The position numbers and the translations under genes were made by a program. DNA of 52,055 nucleotides from Dehalococcoidia bacterium (GTDB taxonomy: Bacteria > Chloroflexota > Dehalococcoidia > JAUSIH01), in NCBI GenBank assembly GCA_030648205.1, contig JAUSIH010000093.1:1-52055 (forward strand), given 5' to 3'. How positions within the stretch are numbered: the stretch's first letter is position 1; every line of letters starts with the position of its first letter. Below are positions 33,416 to 40,889 of this stretch, piece by piece. The notes under the pieces were generated by a model. The model searched no databases, was not told the origin of the DNA, and saw only the letters and a list, made by a program, of their open reading frames with translations.

Positions 33416-33556
33416 GTGAAAGCGTACTGTTTCAAGTGCCGCGCGTCCAAGCAGATGGCAAGCGCGAAGCAGATTACCATGCGGAACGGGCGGCCCGGCA
33501 CCCAGGGCGCGTGCCCGACCTGTGGCGGGAAGATGTTCCGGCTGGGCAAGGCCTAA
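33416..33556 (+). CDS. Small zinc-ribbon protein (DUF5679-like)
   Basis: 46 residues from GTG 33416, preceded by AGGGAGA. 'AYCFKCRASKQM' and 'GACPTCGGKMFRLG' provide two CxxC knuckles, giving a single zinc ribbon. The pattern 'KCRAxxxM ... NGRPGTQGxCPxCGxKMFRxG' matches the DUF5679 family, widespread in Chloroflexota and Actinobacteria. Function is not established; nucleic-acid or ribosome association is a common guess. It stands alone between divergent proB and the repeat-rich gap before thyX. A possible -10 (TAGAAT) lies near 33380. Confidence 0.85.
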   Translation: MKAYCFKCRASKQMASAKQITMRNGRPGTQGACPTCGGKMFRLGKA

Positions 33557-33695
33557 CTCTGCCCGGCAACGGGCGGTGGTCACACGAGCTTGGTCACTGA
33601 CACGGAAGCTGCTGGAGATACTTCCTCCGTCGCTTCCGGCTGGCGTCAGCGTTGCGTTCGCTTCCCCGTAACTCCTCGCCTGAGGCCTCCAGAAC

Positions 33696-33803
33696 AGGGA
33701 GTTCAGAGGGGCTAGGCCCCTTTGACGGGGGTCTGGGGGTGTCCCCCAACGCTATTTATCTCCCCCTTCCGGACAGGAAGGGGGATCAAGGGGGATGGCC
33801 TAC
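33696..33803. repeat. Family B repeat (copy 4) in the gap before thyX
   Basis: Contains GAGGGGCTAGGCCCC, GGGGGTGTCCCCC and CCCCCTTCC...GGAAGGGGG in tandem, followed by CAAGGGGGATGG. The gap 33557-33874 holds no gene. Confidence 0.6.
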
Positions 33804-33815
33804 CCTCTCATCTCC

Positions 33816-33845
33816 TTGACGCTGGACAAAAACGGGCAGCATAAT
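33816..33845 (+). promoter_or_regulatory. Promoter of thyX
   Basis: TTGACG (33816-33821), 18-base spacer, CATAAT (33840-33845), about 30 bases before GTG 33875. Confidence 0.6.
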
Positions 33846-33874
33846 AGGCGCAGCCCCCAACGAGAGGTCTGTCC

Positions 33875-34594
33875 GTGCAAAACCAGCCCCCCGCTCAGCC
33901 CGCCGACGCCCTGAAGGGCCGTACCTTCCCCGTGTTGGACAAGGGCCATATCGTCCTGCTCGACTGCATCGGCTCCGACCTGCGCGTCGTCGAGGCGGCG
34001 CGCGTCTCCACCGGCAGCAAGGCGGGAGACATCGAGAAAGACCGCAAGCTCATCTCCTTCCTGATGGAGAACCACCACGAGACGCCGTTCGAGCACGTGG
34101 TCTTTCAGTTCATGGTCAAGTGCCCCATCTTCGTGGCGCGCCAGTGGTTCCGCCACCGCATCGCCAGCTACAACGAGCGCTCCGCCCGCTACCGCGTCTT
34201 CGCCGAGGAGTTCTACGTGCCGAGCAAGAACGACCTGCCCGGCGGCCTCTTCGACGAGCGCGACTTCGACGAGTACGCGAAGCTGATGCAGCAGGAGCAC
34301 GCCTTCTACGAGCGCATGATCGAGAAGGGGAACCGGCTCAAGGGGCCGGAGAACCTGCTGCTGCGGCGCCGCGTCCGCGAGGTGTTCCGTGGAGTGCTGG
34401 GCACCGCCTACTACACGGAGTTCTACTGGACCATCAACTTCCGCTCCCTCATGAACTTCGTCAGGCTGCGCACGGATGAGGGCGCGCAGCTTGAGATACG
34501 GCGCTACGCCGACGTGCTCGCGTCCATCGCGAAGCAGACGGTGCCGCTCTGCTACGAGGCGTTCGAGAAGTACACGATGCGAAAGGCTCAGTAA
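33875..34594 (+). CDS. thyX: FAD-dependent thymidylate synthase
   Basis: 239 residues. ThyX methylates dUMP to dTMP using methylene-tetrahydrofolate, with FAD and NADPH as reductant. The ThyX motif RHRx7S is present as 'RHRIASYNERS' (from residue 93), followed by 'ARYRVF'. Also typical are 'ETPFEHVVFQFMVKCPIFV' near residue 70 and the C-terminal 'TDEGAQLEIRRYADVL'. The GTG start follows GAGAGG and the -10 above. The next gene, folD, produces and consumes the folate used by ThyX, so the pairing is functionally sensible, though 196 bases of repeat DNA lie between them. Confidence 0.97.
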   Translation: MQNQPPAQPADALKGRTFPVLDKGHIVLLDCIGSDLRVVEAARVSTGSKAGDIEKDRKLISFLMENHHETPFEHVVFQFMVKCPIFVARQWFRHRIASYNERSARYRVFAEEFYVPSKNDLPGGLFDERDFDEYAKLMQQEHAFYERMIEKGNRLKGPENLLLRRRVREVFRGVLGTAYYTEFYWTINFRSLMNFVRLRTDEGAQLEIRRYADVLASIAKQTVPLCYEAFEKYTMRKAQ

Positions 34595-34790
34595 GAGGCC
34601 TCATCCTCGGCCCTCTCCGACATACGAAGGAGCGCGAGCGTTCTGGACGAGAGGTAGATTCTTCGCTGCGCTCAGAATGACACAGGCACAGAAGTCACCC
34701 TGAGCGGAGCGAAGGGTCTACGCTGGCGAATACAGACGTAAAGCCTTCGCCTCCCGCAGGACTGGACAAGCCATTTTGGAGAGCAAGAAC
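34595..34790. other. Gap with degenerate repeats between thyX and folD
   Basis: Shows fragments of the dispersed type 'GATTCTTCGCTGCGCTCAGA' and 'CACCCTGAGCGGAGCGAAGG'. No gene or clear promoter is seen. Confidence 0.5.
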
Positions 34791-35675
34791 GTGACAGCGA
34801 GAATCATTGACGGCTTAGCCATTGCCCAGCAGGTCCGCGCCGAGGTCGCCGCGGACGTCGTGAAGCTCCAGCAGTCGCACAAGGTCACGCCCGGCCTCGC
34901 CGCCGTGCTCGTCGGCGACGACCCCGCGTCGGCGGTGTACGTGCGCAACAAGGCGAAGGCCTGCGCCGAGGCAGGCATCTTCGCGGAGACCGTCCGCCTG
35001 CCGCACAACACCACGGAGGCGGAGCTGCTCGGCGTCGTGGACAGGCTGAACTTCGACAGCCGCTTCCACGGCATTCTTGTCCAGCTCCCGTTGCCCCGGC
35101 ACATCCACGAGGCCACCGTCCTCAACGCCATCTCGCCTGCGAAGGACGCGGATGGCATCCATCCCGTGAACATGGGCCGCCTGGCGCTCGGCCAGCCGAA
35201 CGTCGTGTCCTGCACGCCGGCGGGCGTCCAGCAGATGCTCCTGCGCAGCGGCTACGACCCCGCGGGCAAGCACGTCGTCGTGTGCGGGCGCAGCAACATC
35301 GTGGGCAAGCCGGCGGCGCTGCTGCTCATGCAGAAGGCCCCCGGCGCCAACGCGACCGTGACCATCTGCCACACCGGCACTCGCAACCTGCCGGACATCG
35401 TCCGACAGGCGGACATCCTCATCGCCGCCGCGGGCAGCGCGCGCATGATCACGGCGGACATGGTCAAGCCCGGCGTCGTGGTCATTGACGTGGGCACGAA
35501 CCGCGTCGAGGACTCCACGAAGAAGTCGGGCTACCGGCTCGTCGGTGACGTGGACTTCGACGCGGTGAAAGAGGTGGCGGCGGCCATCTCGCCTGTCCCC
35601 GGCGGCGTCGGGCCGATGACCATCGCTATGCTGCTCGTGAACACGGTCAAACTCGCGAAGGCGGCGGCCGGATAA
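34791..35675 (+). CDS. folD: Methylene-tetrahydrofolate dehydrogenase/cyclohydrolase
   Basis: 294 residues. FolD interconverts 5,10-methylene- and 10-formyl-tetrahydrofolate in one-carbon metabolism. The catalytic Lys lies in 'YVRNKAKACAEAGI'. 'GILVQLPLP', 'VCGRSNIVGKPAALLL' (NADP site) and 'SPVPGGVGPMTIAML' are diagnostic. I chose GTG 34791, giving the standard 'MTARIIDG' start with GGAG nine bases upstream; TTG 34776 in frame would add five residues. The stop is followed directly by a family A element (35682-35901). Confidence 0.97.
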   Translation: MTARIIDGLAIAQQVRAEVAADVVKLQQSHKVTPGLAAVLVGDDPASAVYVRNKAKACAEAGIFAETVRLPHNTTEAELLGVVDRLNFDSRFHGILVQLPLPRHIHEATVLNAISPAKDADGIHPVNMGRLALGQPNVVSCTPAGVQQMLLRSGYDPAGKHVVVCGRSNIVGKPAALLLMQKAPGANATVTICHTGTRNLPDIVRQADILIAAAGSARMITADMVKPGVVVIDVGTNRVEDSTKKSGYRLVGDVDFDAVKEVAAAISPVPGGVGPMTIAMLLVNTVKLAKAAAG

Positions 35676-35681
35676 GGCCGT

Positions 35682-35901
35682 CCGAGTGTCCTTTACCTAC
35701 AATACGCTTACGAAGTCGTCATTGCGAGGAGTCCTTCCGTGGAAGGACGACGAAGCAATCTGGTGGAGGTGTGCGGACCCCGCCGCCAGATTGCCACGCC
35801 GTGCGCGCGCGCTGCGGCGGCCCTCCGGAGCCTGTGGTGAGGAACTCGAACCAGCGGGCCTCGCAATGACACTACGGCTAGCTTCGTGGACGCCACACTA
35901 G
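35682..35901. repeat. Family A miniature inverted-repeat element (copy 4)
   Basis: The left end is CCGAGTGTCCTTTACC. The right end, read inverted, is CTAGTGTGGCGTCCACGAAG. Inside, TCATTGCGAGG near both ends is inverted, and AGTCCTTCCGTGGAAGGAC forms an internal palindrome. About 220 bases, no coding. Confidence 0.75.
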
Positions 35902-35925
35902 CGATATCGAACGGAGAAGGATACG

Positions 35926-37014
35926 ATGAAGATTCAGTCCGTTACCACCACCGTCGCCGAGGTGCCTCTGGAGCGCGCATTCAGCGGCCCCCGCGACGTC
36001 AAGTACGTCTCGCTGGGGTACATCATCACGCAGATGCGGACTGACAGTGGGTTGCAGGGCGTCGGCATGGCCTGGTCGGCGAACAGCCGCCAGCTCAAGG
36101 CGCTGCGCATGTTCACCGACGAGCTTGGCGCCTTTCTGGTGGGCGACGACCCGCTCATGGTGGAGCGCGCGTGGGAGAAGATGCGGACGCACAGCGGCCT
36201 CGGCCCTGTGGGTGTGGCCGCCCACACGATGGCGATGATTGACACCGCGCTGTGGGACATCGCGGCGAAGGCGGCGGGCATGCCGCTGTGGAAGATGCTG
36301 GGCGGCTTCCGCGACAAGGTGTACGTCTATTCCAGCGACGGCCTCTGGCGCTCCATGACGCCCGACGAGCTGGCGCGCTCCGCCGCCGACTACGTGAAGC
36401 GCGGCTTCCGCGCCATGAAGATGCGCCTGGGCGGCGACCGCACCGTCGCGCAGGAGCTGGAGCGGGTGAGGGCGGTGCGCGAGGCCATCGGCGACGGCAT
36501 CGAGCTTATGGTGGACATAAACGAGGCGTGGACGCCCCAGCGCGCGGTGCAAGTGGGCCATCTTTTGGAGGAGTTCAACCTGTACTGGCTGGAGGACCCC
36601 GTGACGCGGGACGACGTTGCGGGCATGGCGCACGTATCGGCCTCGCTGCGGACGCCCGTCGCCGCGGGCGAGTACCGCTACGGCACCGCGCCGCTCCGCG
36701 AGTTCATCGAACATAAGGCCGTGGACATTCTGATGGTGGACATCCACCGCGTCGGCGGGCTGACGCCCTGGCGCAAGATGGCGGGCTACTGCGAGGTGAT
36801 GAACATCCCTCTCGCCACGCACGTTATGCCGGAGGTGCTCGGCCACATGGGCGCCGCGTACCCGGGCGTCATCATCGTGGAGCACATGCCGTGGTCGTTC
36901 CCGCTGCTGAAGGAGCAGCCGCAGGTGGTGGACGGCTACATGCTCATGTCGCAGAAGCCGGGCCTGGGCTGGGAGCTGGACGAAAAGGCGCTGGCGAAGT
37001 ACAAGGTGGGGTAA
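35926..37014 (+). CDS. Enolase-superfamily enzyme, mandelate racemase subgroup
   Basis: 362 residues. Active-site residues are all visible: Lys 165 in 'AMKMRLGG', metal ligands Asp 197 ('MVDINEAW'), Glu 223 ('YWLEDPV') and Glu 249 ('AAGEYRYG'), the Asp 272-His 299 dyad ('MVDIHRVGG', 'ATHVMPEVL') and Glu ~319 ('VEHMPW'). This set defines the mandelate racemase group, which racemises or dehydrates hydroxy- and sugar acids through an enolate with Mg2+. The exact substrate is not readable. ATG 35926 follows GGAGAAGG. Six bases separate it from the small membrane gene downstream, so these genes and queA may form one transcript. Confidence 0.94.
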   Translation: MKIQSVTTTVAEVPLERAFSGPRDVKYVSLGYIITQMRTDSGLQGVGMAWSANSRQLKALRMFTDELGAFLVGDDPLMVERAWEKMRTHSGLGPVGVAAHTMAMIDTALWDIAAKAAGMPLWKMLGGFRDKVYVYSSDGLWRSMTPDELARSAADYVKRGFRAMKMRLGGDRTVAQELERVRAVREAIGDGIELMVDINEAWTPQRAVQVGHLLEEFNLYWLEDPVTRDDVAGMAHVSASLRTPVAAGEYRYGTAPLREFIEHKAVDILMVDIHRVGGLTPWRKMAGYCEVMNIPLATHVMPEVLGHMGAAYPGVIIVEHMPWSFPLLKEQPQVVDGYMLMSQKPGLGWELDEKALAKYKVG

Positions 37015-37019
37015 GCGGC

Positions 37020-37253
37020 ATGGCGGGTCTGGAGGGCGTCGGGCGGCTGCTGCTCATCGCGGGCGCGGTCATGGCCGCGCTGGGCGGCGTGCTGCTGCTG
37101 GCGGGCCGCGGCATCCCGTGGCTGGGCCGCCTGCCGGGCGACATCGTCGTCCAGCGCGAGGGGTTCACCCTCTACGTTCCCATCGTGACGATGGCCCTCG
37201 TGAGCGTCGTCCTCACCGTCCTGCTGAACGTCGTCTTCCGCCTCTTCCGCTGA
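37020..37253 (+). CDS. DUF2905 small membrane protein
   Basis: 77 residues with two membrane helices ('LLLIAGAVMAALGGVLLLAG' and 'FTLYVPIVTMALVSVVLTVL'). The link 'IPWLGRLPGDIVVQREG' is the signature of DUF2905. Function is unknown. Members often lie near queA or ruvB; here queA starts six bases later, matching that pattern. Confidence 0.88.
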   Translation: MAGLEGVGRLLLIAGAVMAALGGVLLLAGRGIPWLGRLPGDIVVQREGFTLYVPIVTMALVSVVLTVLLNVVFRLFR

Positions 37254-37259
37254 CCCCGC

Positions 37260-38294
37260 ATGCGCACCAGCGACTTCGACTACCCGCTGCCGGAACGCCT
37301 CATCGCCCAGACGCCCGTCGAGCCGCGCGACCACAGCCGCCTGCTCGTCCTCCACCGCGACACCGGCGCCATCGAGCACCGGCGTTTCTTCGAGGTCGGC
37401 GACTACCTGCGGCGCGGCGACCTGCTGGTGTTCAACGACTCGCGCGTCATCCCCGCGCGGCTGTTCGGGCGCAGGCCCGGCACCGGCGGCAAGGTGGAGC
37501 TGCTGCTGCTGCGCCGCATGCCGGATGGCGCGTGGGAGGCGCTTGGGAAGCCGGGACGTCGCGTGCAGCCGGGCGCGCGCGTGCGGCTCGGCGGCGAGGA
37601 CGGCGCGCCGACGGTCGAGGCCGAGGTCGTCGGCGTCGGCGAGGGCGGCGTGCGCACCGTGCGCTTTTCCGACGAGTCGGCGCTCGACAGGCTCGGCGTG
37701 GTCCCGCTGCCGCCGTACATCCGCGCGCCGCTGGCCGACCCGGAGCGCTACCAGACGGTCTATGCGCGGGTGAAGGGGAGCGCCGCGGCCCCGACGGCGG
37801 GCCTGCACTTCACGCCCGACCTGCTGCGGCGACTGCAAGAGCAGGGCGTCGATTTCGCGTTCGTCACGCTGCACATCGGGCTGGACACCTTCCGGCCCGT
37901 GACCGAGGATGACCCGCGCCAGCACAAGCTCCACCGCGAGCACTGCGAGGTTCCGGACGCGACCGCCGAGGCGCTGACCTGCGCGCGGCGTGAGGGACGG
38001 CGCATCGTCGCCGTGGGCACGACGGCGGTGCGGGCGCTGGAGACCGTCGGGCAGCGCATGCGCGAGGATGGCGTCGTGCCGCCGTACGCGGGGGAGACGG
38101 ACACGTTCATCCTGCCCGGGCACCGCTTCCGGCTGGTGGACGCGCTGCTGACGAACTTCCACCTGCCGAGGTCGAGCCTGCTGATGCTGGTGGCGGCGTT
38201 CGCGGGCACGGAGCGGGTGCTGGCGGCGTACCGCGAGGCGGCGGCGCGCGAGTACCGCTTCTACAGCTTCGGGGATGCGATGGTGGTGCTATAG
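37260..38294 (+). CDS. queA: S-adenosylmethionine:tRNA ribosyltransferase-isomerase
   Basis: 344 residues. QueA transfers the ribosyl part of SAM to preQ1-modified tRNA, giving epoxyqueuosine at wobble position 34. 'MRTSDFDYPLPERLIAQTP' is the classic N-terminus. Also clear are 'GDLLVFNDSRVIPARLFG', 'AAPTAGLHFTPDLL', 'THIGLDTFRPV'-like 'HIGLDTFRPVTED', and 'LLTNFHLPRSSLLMLVAAF'. Tgt is not in the window. The ATG is six bases after the DUF2905 stop. Confidence 0.97.
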   Translation: MRTSDFDYPLPERLIAQTPVEPRDHSRLLVLHRDTGAIEHRRFFEVGDYLRRGDLLVFNDSRVIPARLFGRRPGTGGKVELLLLRRMPDGAWEALGKPGRRVQPGARVRLGGEDGAPTVEAEVVGVGEGGVRTVRFSDESALDRLGVVPLPPYIRAPLADPERYQTVYARVKGSAAAPTAGLHFTPDLLRRLQEQGVDFAFVTLHIGLDTFRPVTEDDPRQHKLHREHCEVPDATAEALTCARREGRRIVAVGTTAVRALETVGQRMREDGVVPPYAGETDTFILPGHRFRLVDALLTNFHLPRSSLLMLVAAFAGTERVLAAYREAAAREYRFYSFGDAMVVL

Positions 38295-38403
38295 CACGAA
38301 ACCCGTCCCTGTCGACCGACCATGCTGTCAAGTGTGCACTCCTTATTGAGTGTATGCTGCAATAATGCAACCTGACCAAGTGGCATGTGCGAAAGGACGA
38401 GTC

Positions 38404-39228
38404 ATGGCTGACGAACGGAGCGACGTTAGTATCGTGAAGCCGGTTCCGAAGCTGCCGTCCTTTCGTCTTTTCTCGCCGGAAGTGGTTCGCGTACTGGACC
38501 GGATTAGATTTCACCTGCATAACGTCAGTGCTCTGAACCAGGGTTACAAGTATGCTGAGTTCTTCTGGTTTGCTCGCGAGTATCCGCGCTGCTATCGCTA
38601 TCACCTTGATTGCGCCGACTTCCGGCTGAGAACAATTAGCGATCTCTACCAAGAGATTCGCGCTGAACTCACTCCAACAATTCGCCGGAGCCAGTCATGC
38701 GGTGGCGTGTCTGTTAGCAACGAGAAGGTGCAGAGGGTCTACTGGGATTTCGAGTCGTTTCTGTCCGAAATCAACATTGCGCTTGACCTTCTGGCTCGTG
38801 TCGCAGGCACGGCGTATAAAGAGGAAATGCCCGCGAACTTCAATCGATTCTGCAAAAAGGAAGGAGATGCGGGGCCTCTGGGGGTCATGCAAAAGGCCCA
38901 ACTAAGGTGGGTCAACAAGCTAAAGAACTATCGAGATTGTTTCGTGCACTACACACCCGTCGACACCCTATTAACAATCTCTCTTGTACGGTGTGCGGAC
39001 GGCTTCGAGGTTCGTGGCAAGCTCCCGATAAACCCAAATGTACGCGATATACTTGGATTCAGGTTCTCTAGACGGGTAGAGCTATTTAGGTACGCATGTG
39101 CTGTCCAAAGGAACATGGCCGCTCTCGACAAGGCTGTAGCGAAGGAAATCGCCCGCGCATTTGCCAGAGGCGAGTATCCAAGAAGGATTACGAATTTATT
39201 CTTCGTAGGGCGGCGCGAGCGACAGTAG
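38404..39228 (+). CDS. Hypothetical protein with a HEPN-like motif
   Basis: 274 residues, clearly lower in GC than queA and the rpo genes. ATG 38404 follows AAAGGA at six bases; two in-frame starts (38350, 38365) lack such a site. It is helical with no membrane segment. 'LKNYRDCFVHYTP' contains R-D-x3-H (Arg 177, His 182), the pattern of HEPN-type RNases, which are common in toxin and phage-defence proteins. The rest is not recognised. It lies directly before a group of toxin-antitoxin genes, which fits a defence or mobile-gene context. The HEPN assignment is tentative because it rests on one motif. Confidence 0.6.
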   Translation: MADERSDVSIVKPVPKLPSFRLFSPEVVRVLDRIRFHLHNVSALNQGYKYAEFFWFAREYPRCYRYHLDCADFRLRTISDLYQEIRAELTPTIRRSQSCGGVSVSNEKVQRVYWDFESFLSEINIALDLLARVAGTAYKEEMPANFNRFCKKEGDAGPLGVMQKAQLRWVNKLKNYRDCFVHYTPVDTLLTISLVRCADGFEVRGKLPINPNVRDILGFRFSRRVELFRYACAVQRNMAALDKAVAKEIARAFARGEYPRRITNLFFVGRRERQ

Positions 39229-39347
39229 GAACGTATAACAGGCCGCTCAGCCCGAACCGTTAAGCCTCACAACAGCCAAGAACGGGCGCTGAACGAACCC
39301 TTCTCGTGTCATTGCCGCAGCACTGCGAACGCGATGGTGGTGGTGTG

Positions 39348-39618
39348 ATGGCTGGGAAACCCAGGAAGCCAATCCGATTCACTCGCCACGCCCTGGAGAG
39401 CATGGCGCGACGCGGCACGTTCCGCGACGAAGTGGCCGAGGCGATCCGGCGGGCCGCGTGGACGCCCGCCAGGTCCGGCAGATTTGAGTGCGCCCTGGAT
39501 TTCCCTTACATATGGACTCTGGAATGGAAAGCGGTATACGACCAAACAGGTTGCACCGATGTTCATCGAGGAAGAGGATGCGATAGTGGGCATTACGGCC
39601 TACGTGTTCTACTTCTAG
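39348..39618 (+). pseudogene. DUF4258 toxin-like gene, frameshifted
   Basis: The first ~50 codons read 'IRFTRHALESMARRG', 'EVAEAIRRAAW', typical of DUF4258 (a RelE-like toxin fold). After 'DFPY' (near 39508) the family continuation ('LWNGKRYTTKQVAPMF', 'DAIVGITAYVFYF', TAG 39616-39618) is one base out of frame. One extra base around 39510 explains this. The DUF2283 antitoxin-like gene ten bases downstream is intact. In the unshifted frame translation would run on over the DUF2283 start. Confidence 0.75.
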
Positions 39619-39627
39619 GAGGCTGTC

Positions 39628-39837
39628 ATGAAGATGAGGTACGACCCCAAAGCGGACGCGCTGTACATCGAGAGCAGGAAGACGACCGTGACCACGAAGC
39701 GCCTGGATGAGGACATTGCCATTGACTATGACGCGGAAGGCCGCATAGCCGGGATTGAGATACTGTCGGCGAAAGAGCGGGTCTTCGGAAAAGGCAAGCG
39801 GCGACTCATTCAGTTGGAGAACGTGGAAGCCGCCTGA
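39628..39837 (+). CDS. DUF2283 family protein (probable antitoxin)
   Basis: 69 residues: 'MRYDPKADALYIESRK', 'IAIDYDAEGRIAGIEIL'. This is the DUF2283 pattern, a small beta-rich protein often encoded beside DUF4258 proteins. ATG 39628 follows AGGAGG. Its DUF4258 neighbour is frameshifted, so the pair is probably decaying with the antitoxin side still intact. The antitoxin role is inferred from this known pairing. Confidence 0.85.
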   Translation: MKMRYDPKADALYIESRKTTVTTKRLDEDIAIDYDAEGRIAGIEILSAKERVFGKGKRRLIQLENVEAA

Positions 39838-39897
39838 TAAGGCCGTGGGGGTGAGCAGCGCCCTGCTGTGCTAAGCTATTCCAGGGTCATTCGTTCA

Positions 39898-39945
39898 CCC
39901 CGCAATTCATTGCGGGGCGTCAACGCCCCCGAATTTATTCGGGGG
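39898..39945. repeat. Two adjacent perfect hairpins
   Basis: CCCCGCAAT TC ATTGCGGGG (39898-39917) and CCCCCGAAT TT ATTCGGGGG (39926-39945). They could terminate transcription from the left-hand genes. Confidence 0.75.
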
Positions 39946-39970
39946 TAGCAAGCTGGTTTTGGAACAAGCG

Positions 39971-40038
39971 CTGGTGCGGAGTCCCCGAAGTCTGTCGCAA
40001 TGACAATTTCGTATGCGTATTTCAGTTACGGGCGCTAG
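39971..40038. repeat. Family A miniature inverted-repeat element, short (copy 5)
   Basis: The left end is CTGGTGCGGAGTCCCCGAAG. The right end, read inverted, is CTAGCGCCCGTAACTGAA. Only 68 bases long. The right end supplies the TAG stop of the RelE toxin gene. Confidence 0.65.
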
Positions 40039-40298
40039 AGGCCGCGGTACGTCCCCTCGCTACGGCGGGCCACGCGAACGACGGTGACCTCCTGCTCGGA
40101 GTCGTTGATGGCGTAGATGACGCGGTAGCGTCCGGCGCGGATGCGCCAGAGGTCGGCGCTTGCCAGCTTCAAGGCTCCCGGCGGACGGGGGTCCTCCCCG
40201 AGCCCAACCATCCTCCGCCAGACCGTTGAATAGACCCCGTCCGGCAATTCTTCAAGCTGCTTTTGAGCGGCTTTACGCAGTTTGACGCTGTATTGCAC
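40035..40298 (-). CDS. RelE/ParE-family toxin
   Basis: 87 residues: 'YSVKLRKAAQKQLEELP', 'LWRIRAGRYRVIYAI', 'VVRVARRSEGTYRGL'. This is a RelE-type mRNA interferase or a ParE-type gyrase inhibitor; the basic C-terminal Arg and Tyr residues favour RelE. The ATG at 40298 overlaps the antitoxin gene by 26 bases, the usual coupled order antitoxin-toxin. Its TAG stop lies in the end of a family A element. Confidence 0.9.
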   Translation of the reverse strand: MQYSVKLRKAAQKQLEELPDGVYSTVWRRMVGLGEDPRPPGALKLASADLWRIRAGRYRVIYAINDSEQEVTVVRVARRSEGTYRGL

Positions 40299-40524
40299 GC
40301 CGCGCCATTCTTTCCCTATGGAACTGCTCCAGAGTCACGGTGCCTTCAGCGTCCGCCAGCGCCTTCGTTCCCTCCCGTATGTCCTCCTTGTCCTCCATGA
40401 TCTCCATCGCCGCGTCGCGCAGCAGCCTCGCCATGGACGTCCGCCGCTCGAAGGCGATGCTCCGCAGCCGCTCGTGCTGCTCCGGCGTCAGAAAGATCGT
40501 CGTGCGTTTCAGCGTTGTCGTCAT
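40273..40524 (-). CDS. Ribbon-helix-helix antitoxin
   Basis: 83 residues. 'KRTTIFLTPEQHERLRSIAF' is a typical ribbon-helix-helix start that binds DNA as a dimer; the rest is a helical toxin-binding tail. ATG 40524 has GGAGGTG upstream. It precedes and overlaps the toxin gene. It probably represses its own promoter through the palindrome at 40548-40571. Confidence 0.88.
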   Translation of the reverse strand: MTTTLKRTTIFLTPEQHERLRSIAFERRTSMARLLRDAAMEIMEDKEDIREGTKALADAEGTVTLEQFHRERMARRAIQRQTA

Positions 40525-40543
40525 GAAAGTCACCTCCACGAGC

Positions 40544-40572
40544 ACTATGACATACATATGCTTATGTGTCAA
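40544..40572 (-). promoter_or_regulatory. Toxin-antitoxin promoter with embedded operator
   Basis: On the minus strand TTGACA (40572-40567), 17-base spacer, CATAGT (40549-40544). An imperfect palindrome with TGACA/TGTCA ends covers 40548-40571, so a bound antitoxin would block both promoter boxes. Confidence 0.7.
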
Positions 40573-40736
40573 TATGTTCTCGCGGAAGCGCCGATTGGCG
40601 GAGAGGCCATGCCGGTTGGCGTGTGGGCGTCCCTCGGAGTCGCCGCTGGCCCGTCCGCCATCGGCGGCGCGGGAGTCCCGCTTCTACACTTCGGCGATTG
40701 CATGAGTGATGTCGAGAAATATGCCCGGCCCAGCTA

Positions 40737-40765
40737 TTGACAATAGGGCAATCGGGTGCTACCAT
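40737..40765 (+). promoter_or_regulatory. Promoter of rpoBC
   Basis: TTGACA (40737-40742), 17-base spacer, TACCAT (40760-40765). It gives a leader of about 115 bases before ATG 40890. The bases 40573-40736 hold no gene. Confidence 0.65.
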
Positions 40766-40889
40766 TGAAATTTGCCAAATGATGACCTCTCCGAGCTGCC
40801 ATCCGTTTTCCCCATTCTGGCTGCGCTTGCGTCGGTAGGCGCCGGGCCGCGCGTTGCGGCCCACCTGTCACTTTGAGGAGCGTGGACTC

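Noticed and set aside
39231-39300. attC-like sequence (TATAACAGGCCGCTC ... CCGTTAAGCC) after the HEPN-like gene
   Set aside because: GTTAAGC fits the simple-site core, but the two core sites would be only about 18 bases apart and the arms do not form a normal attC fold; no integrase is present.
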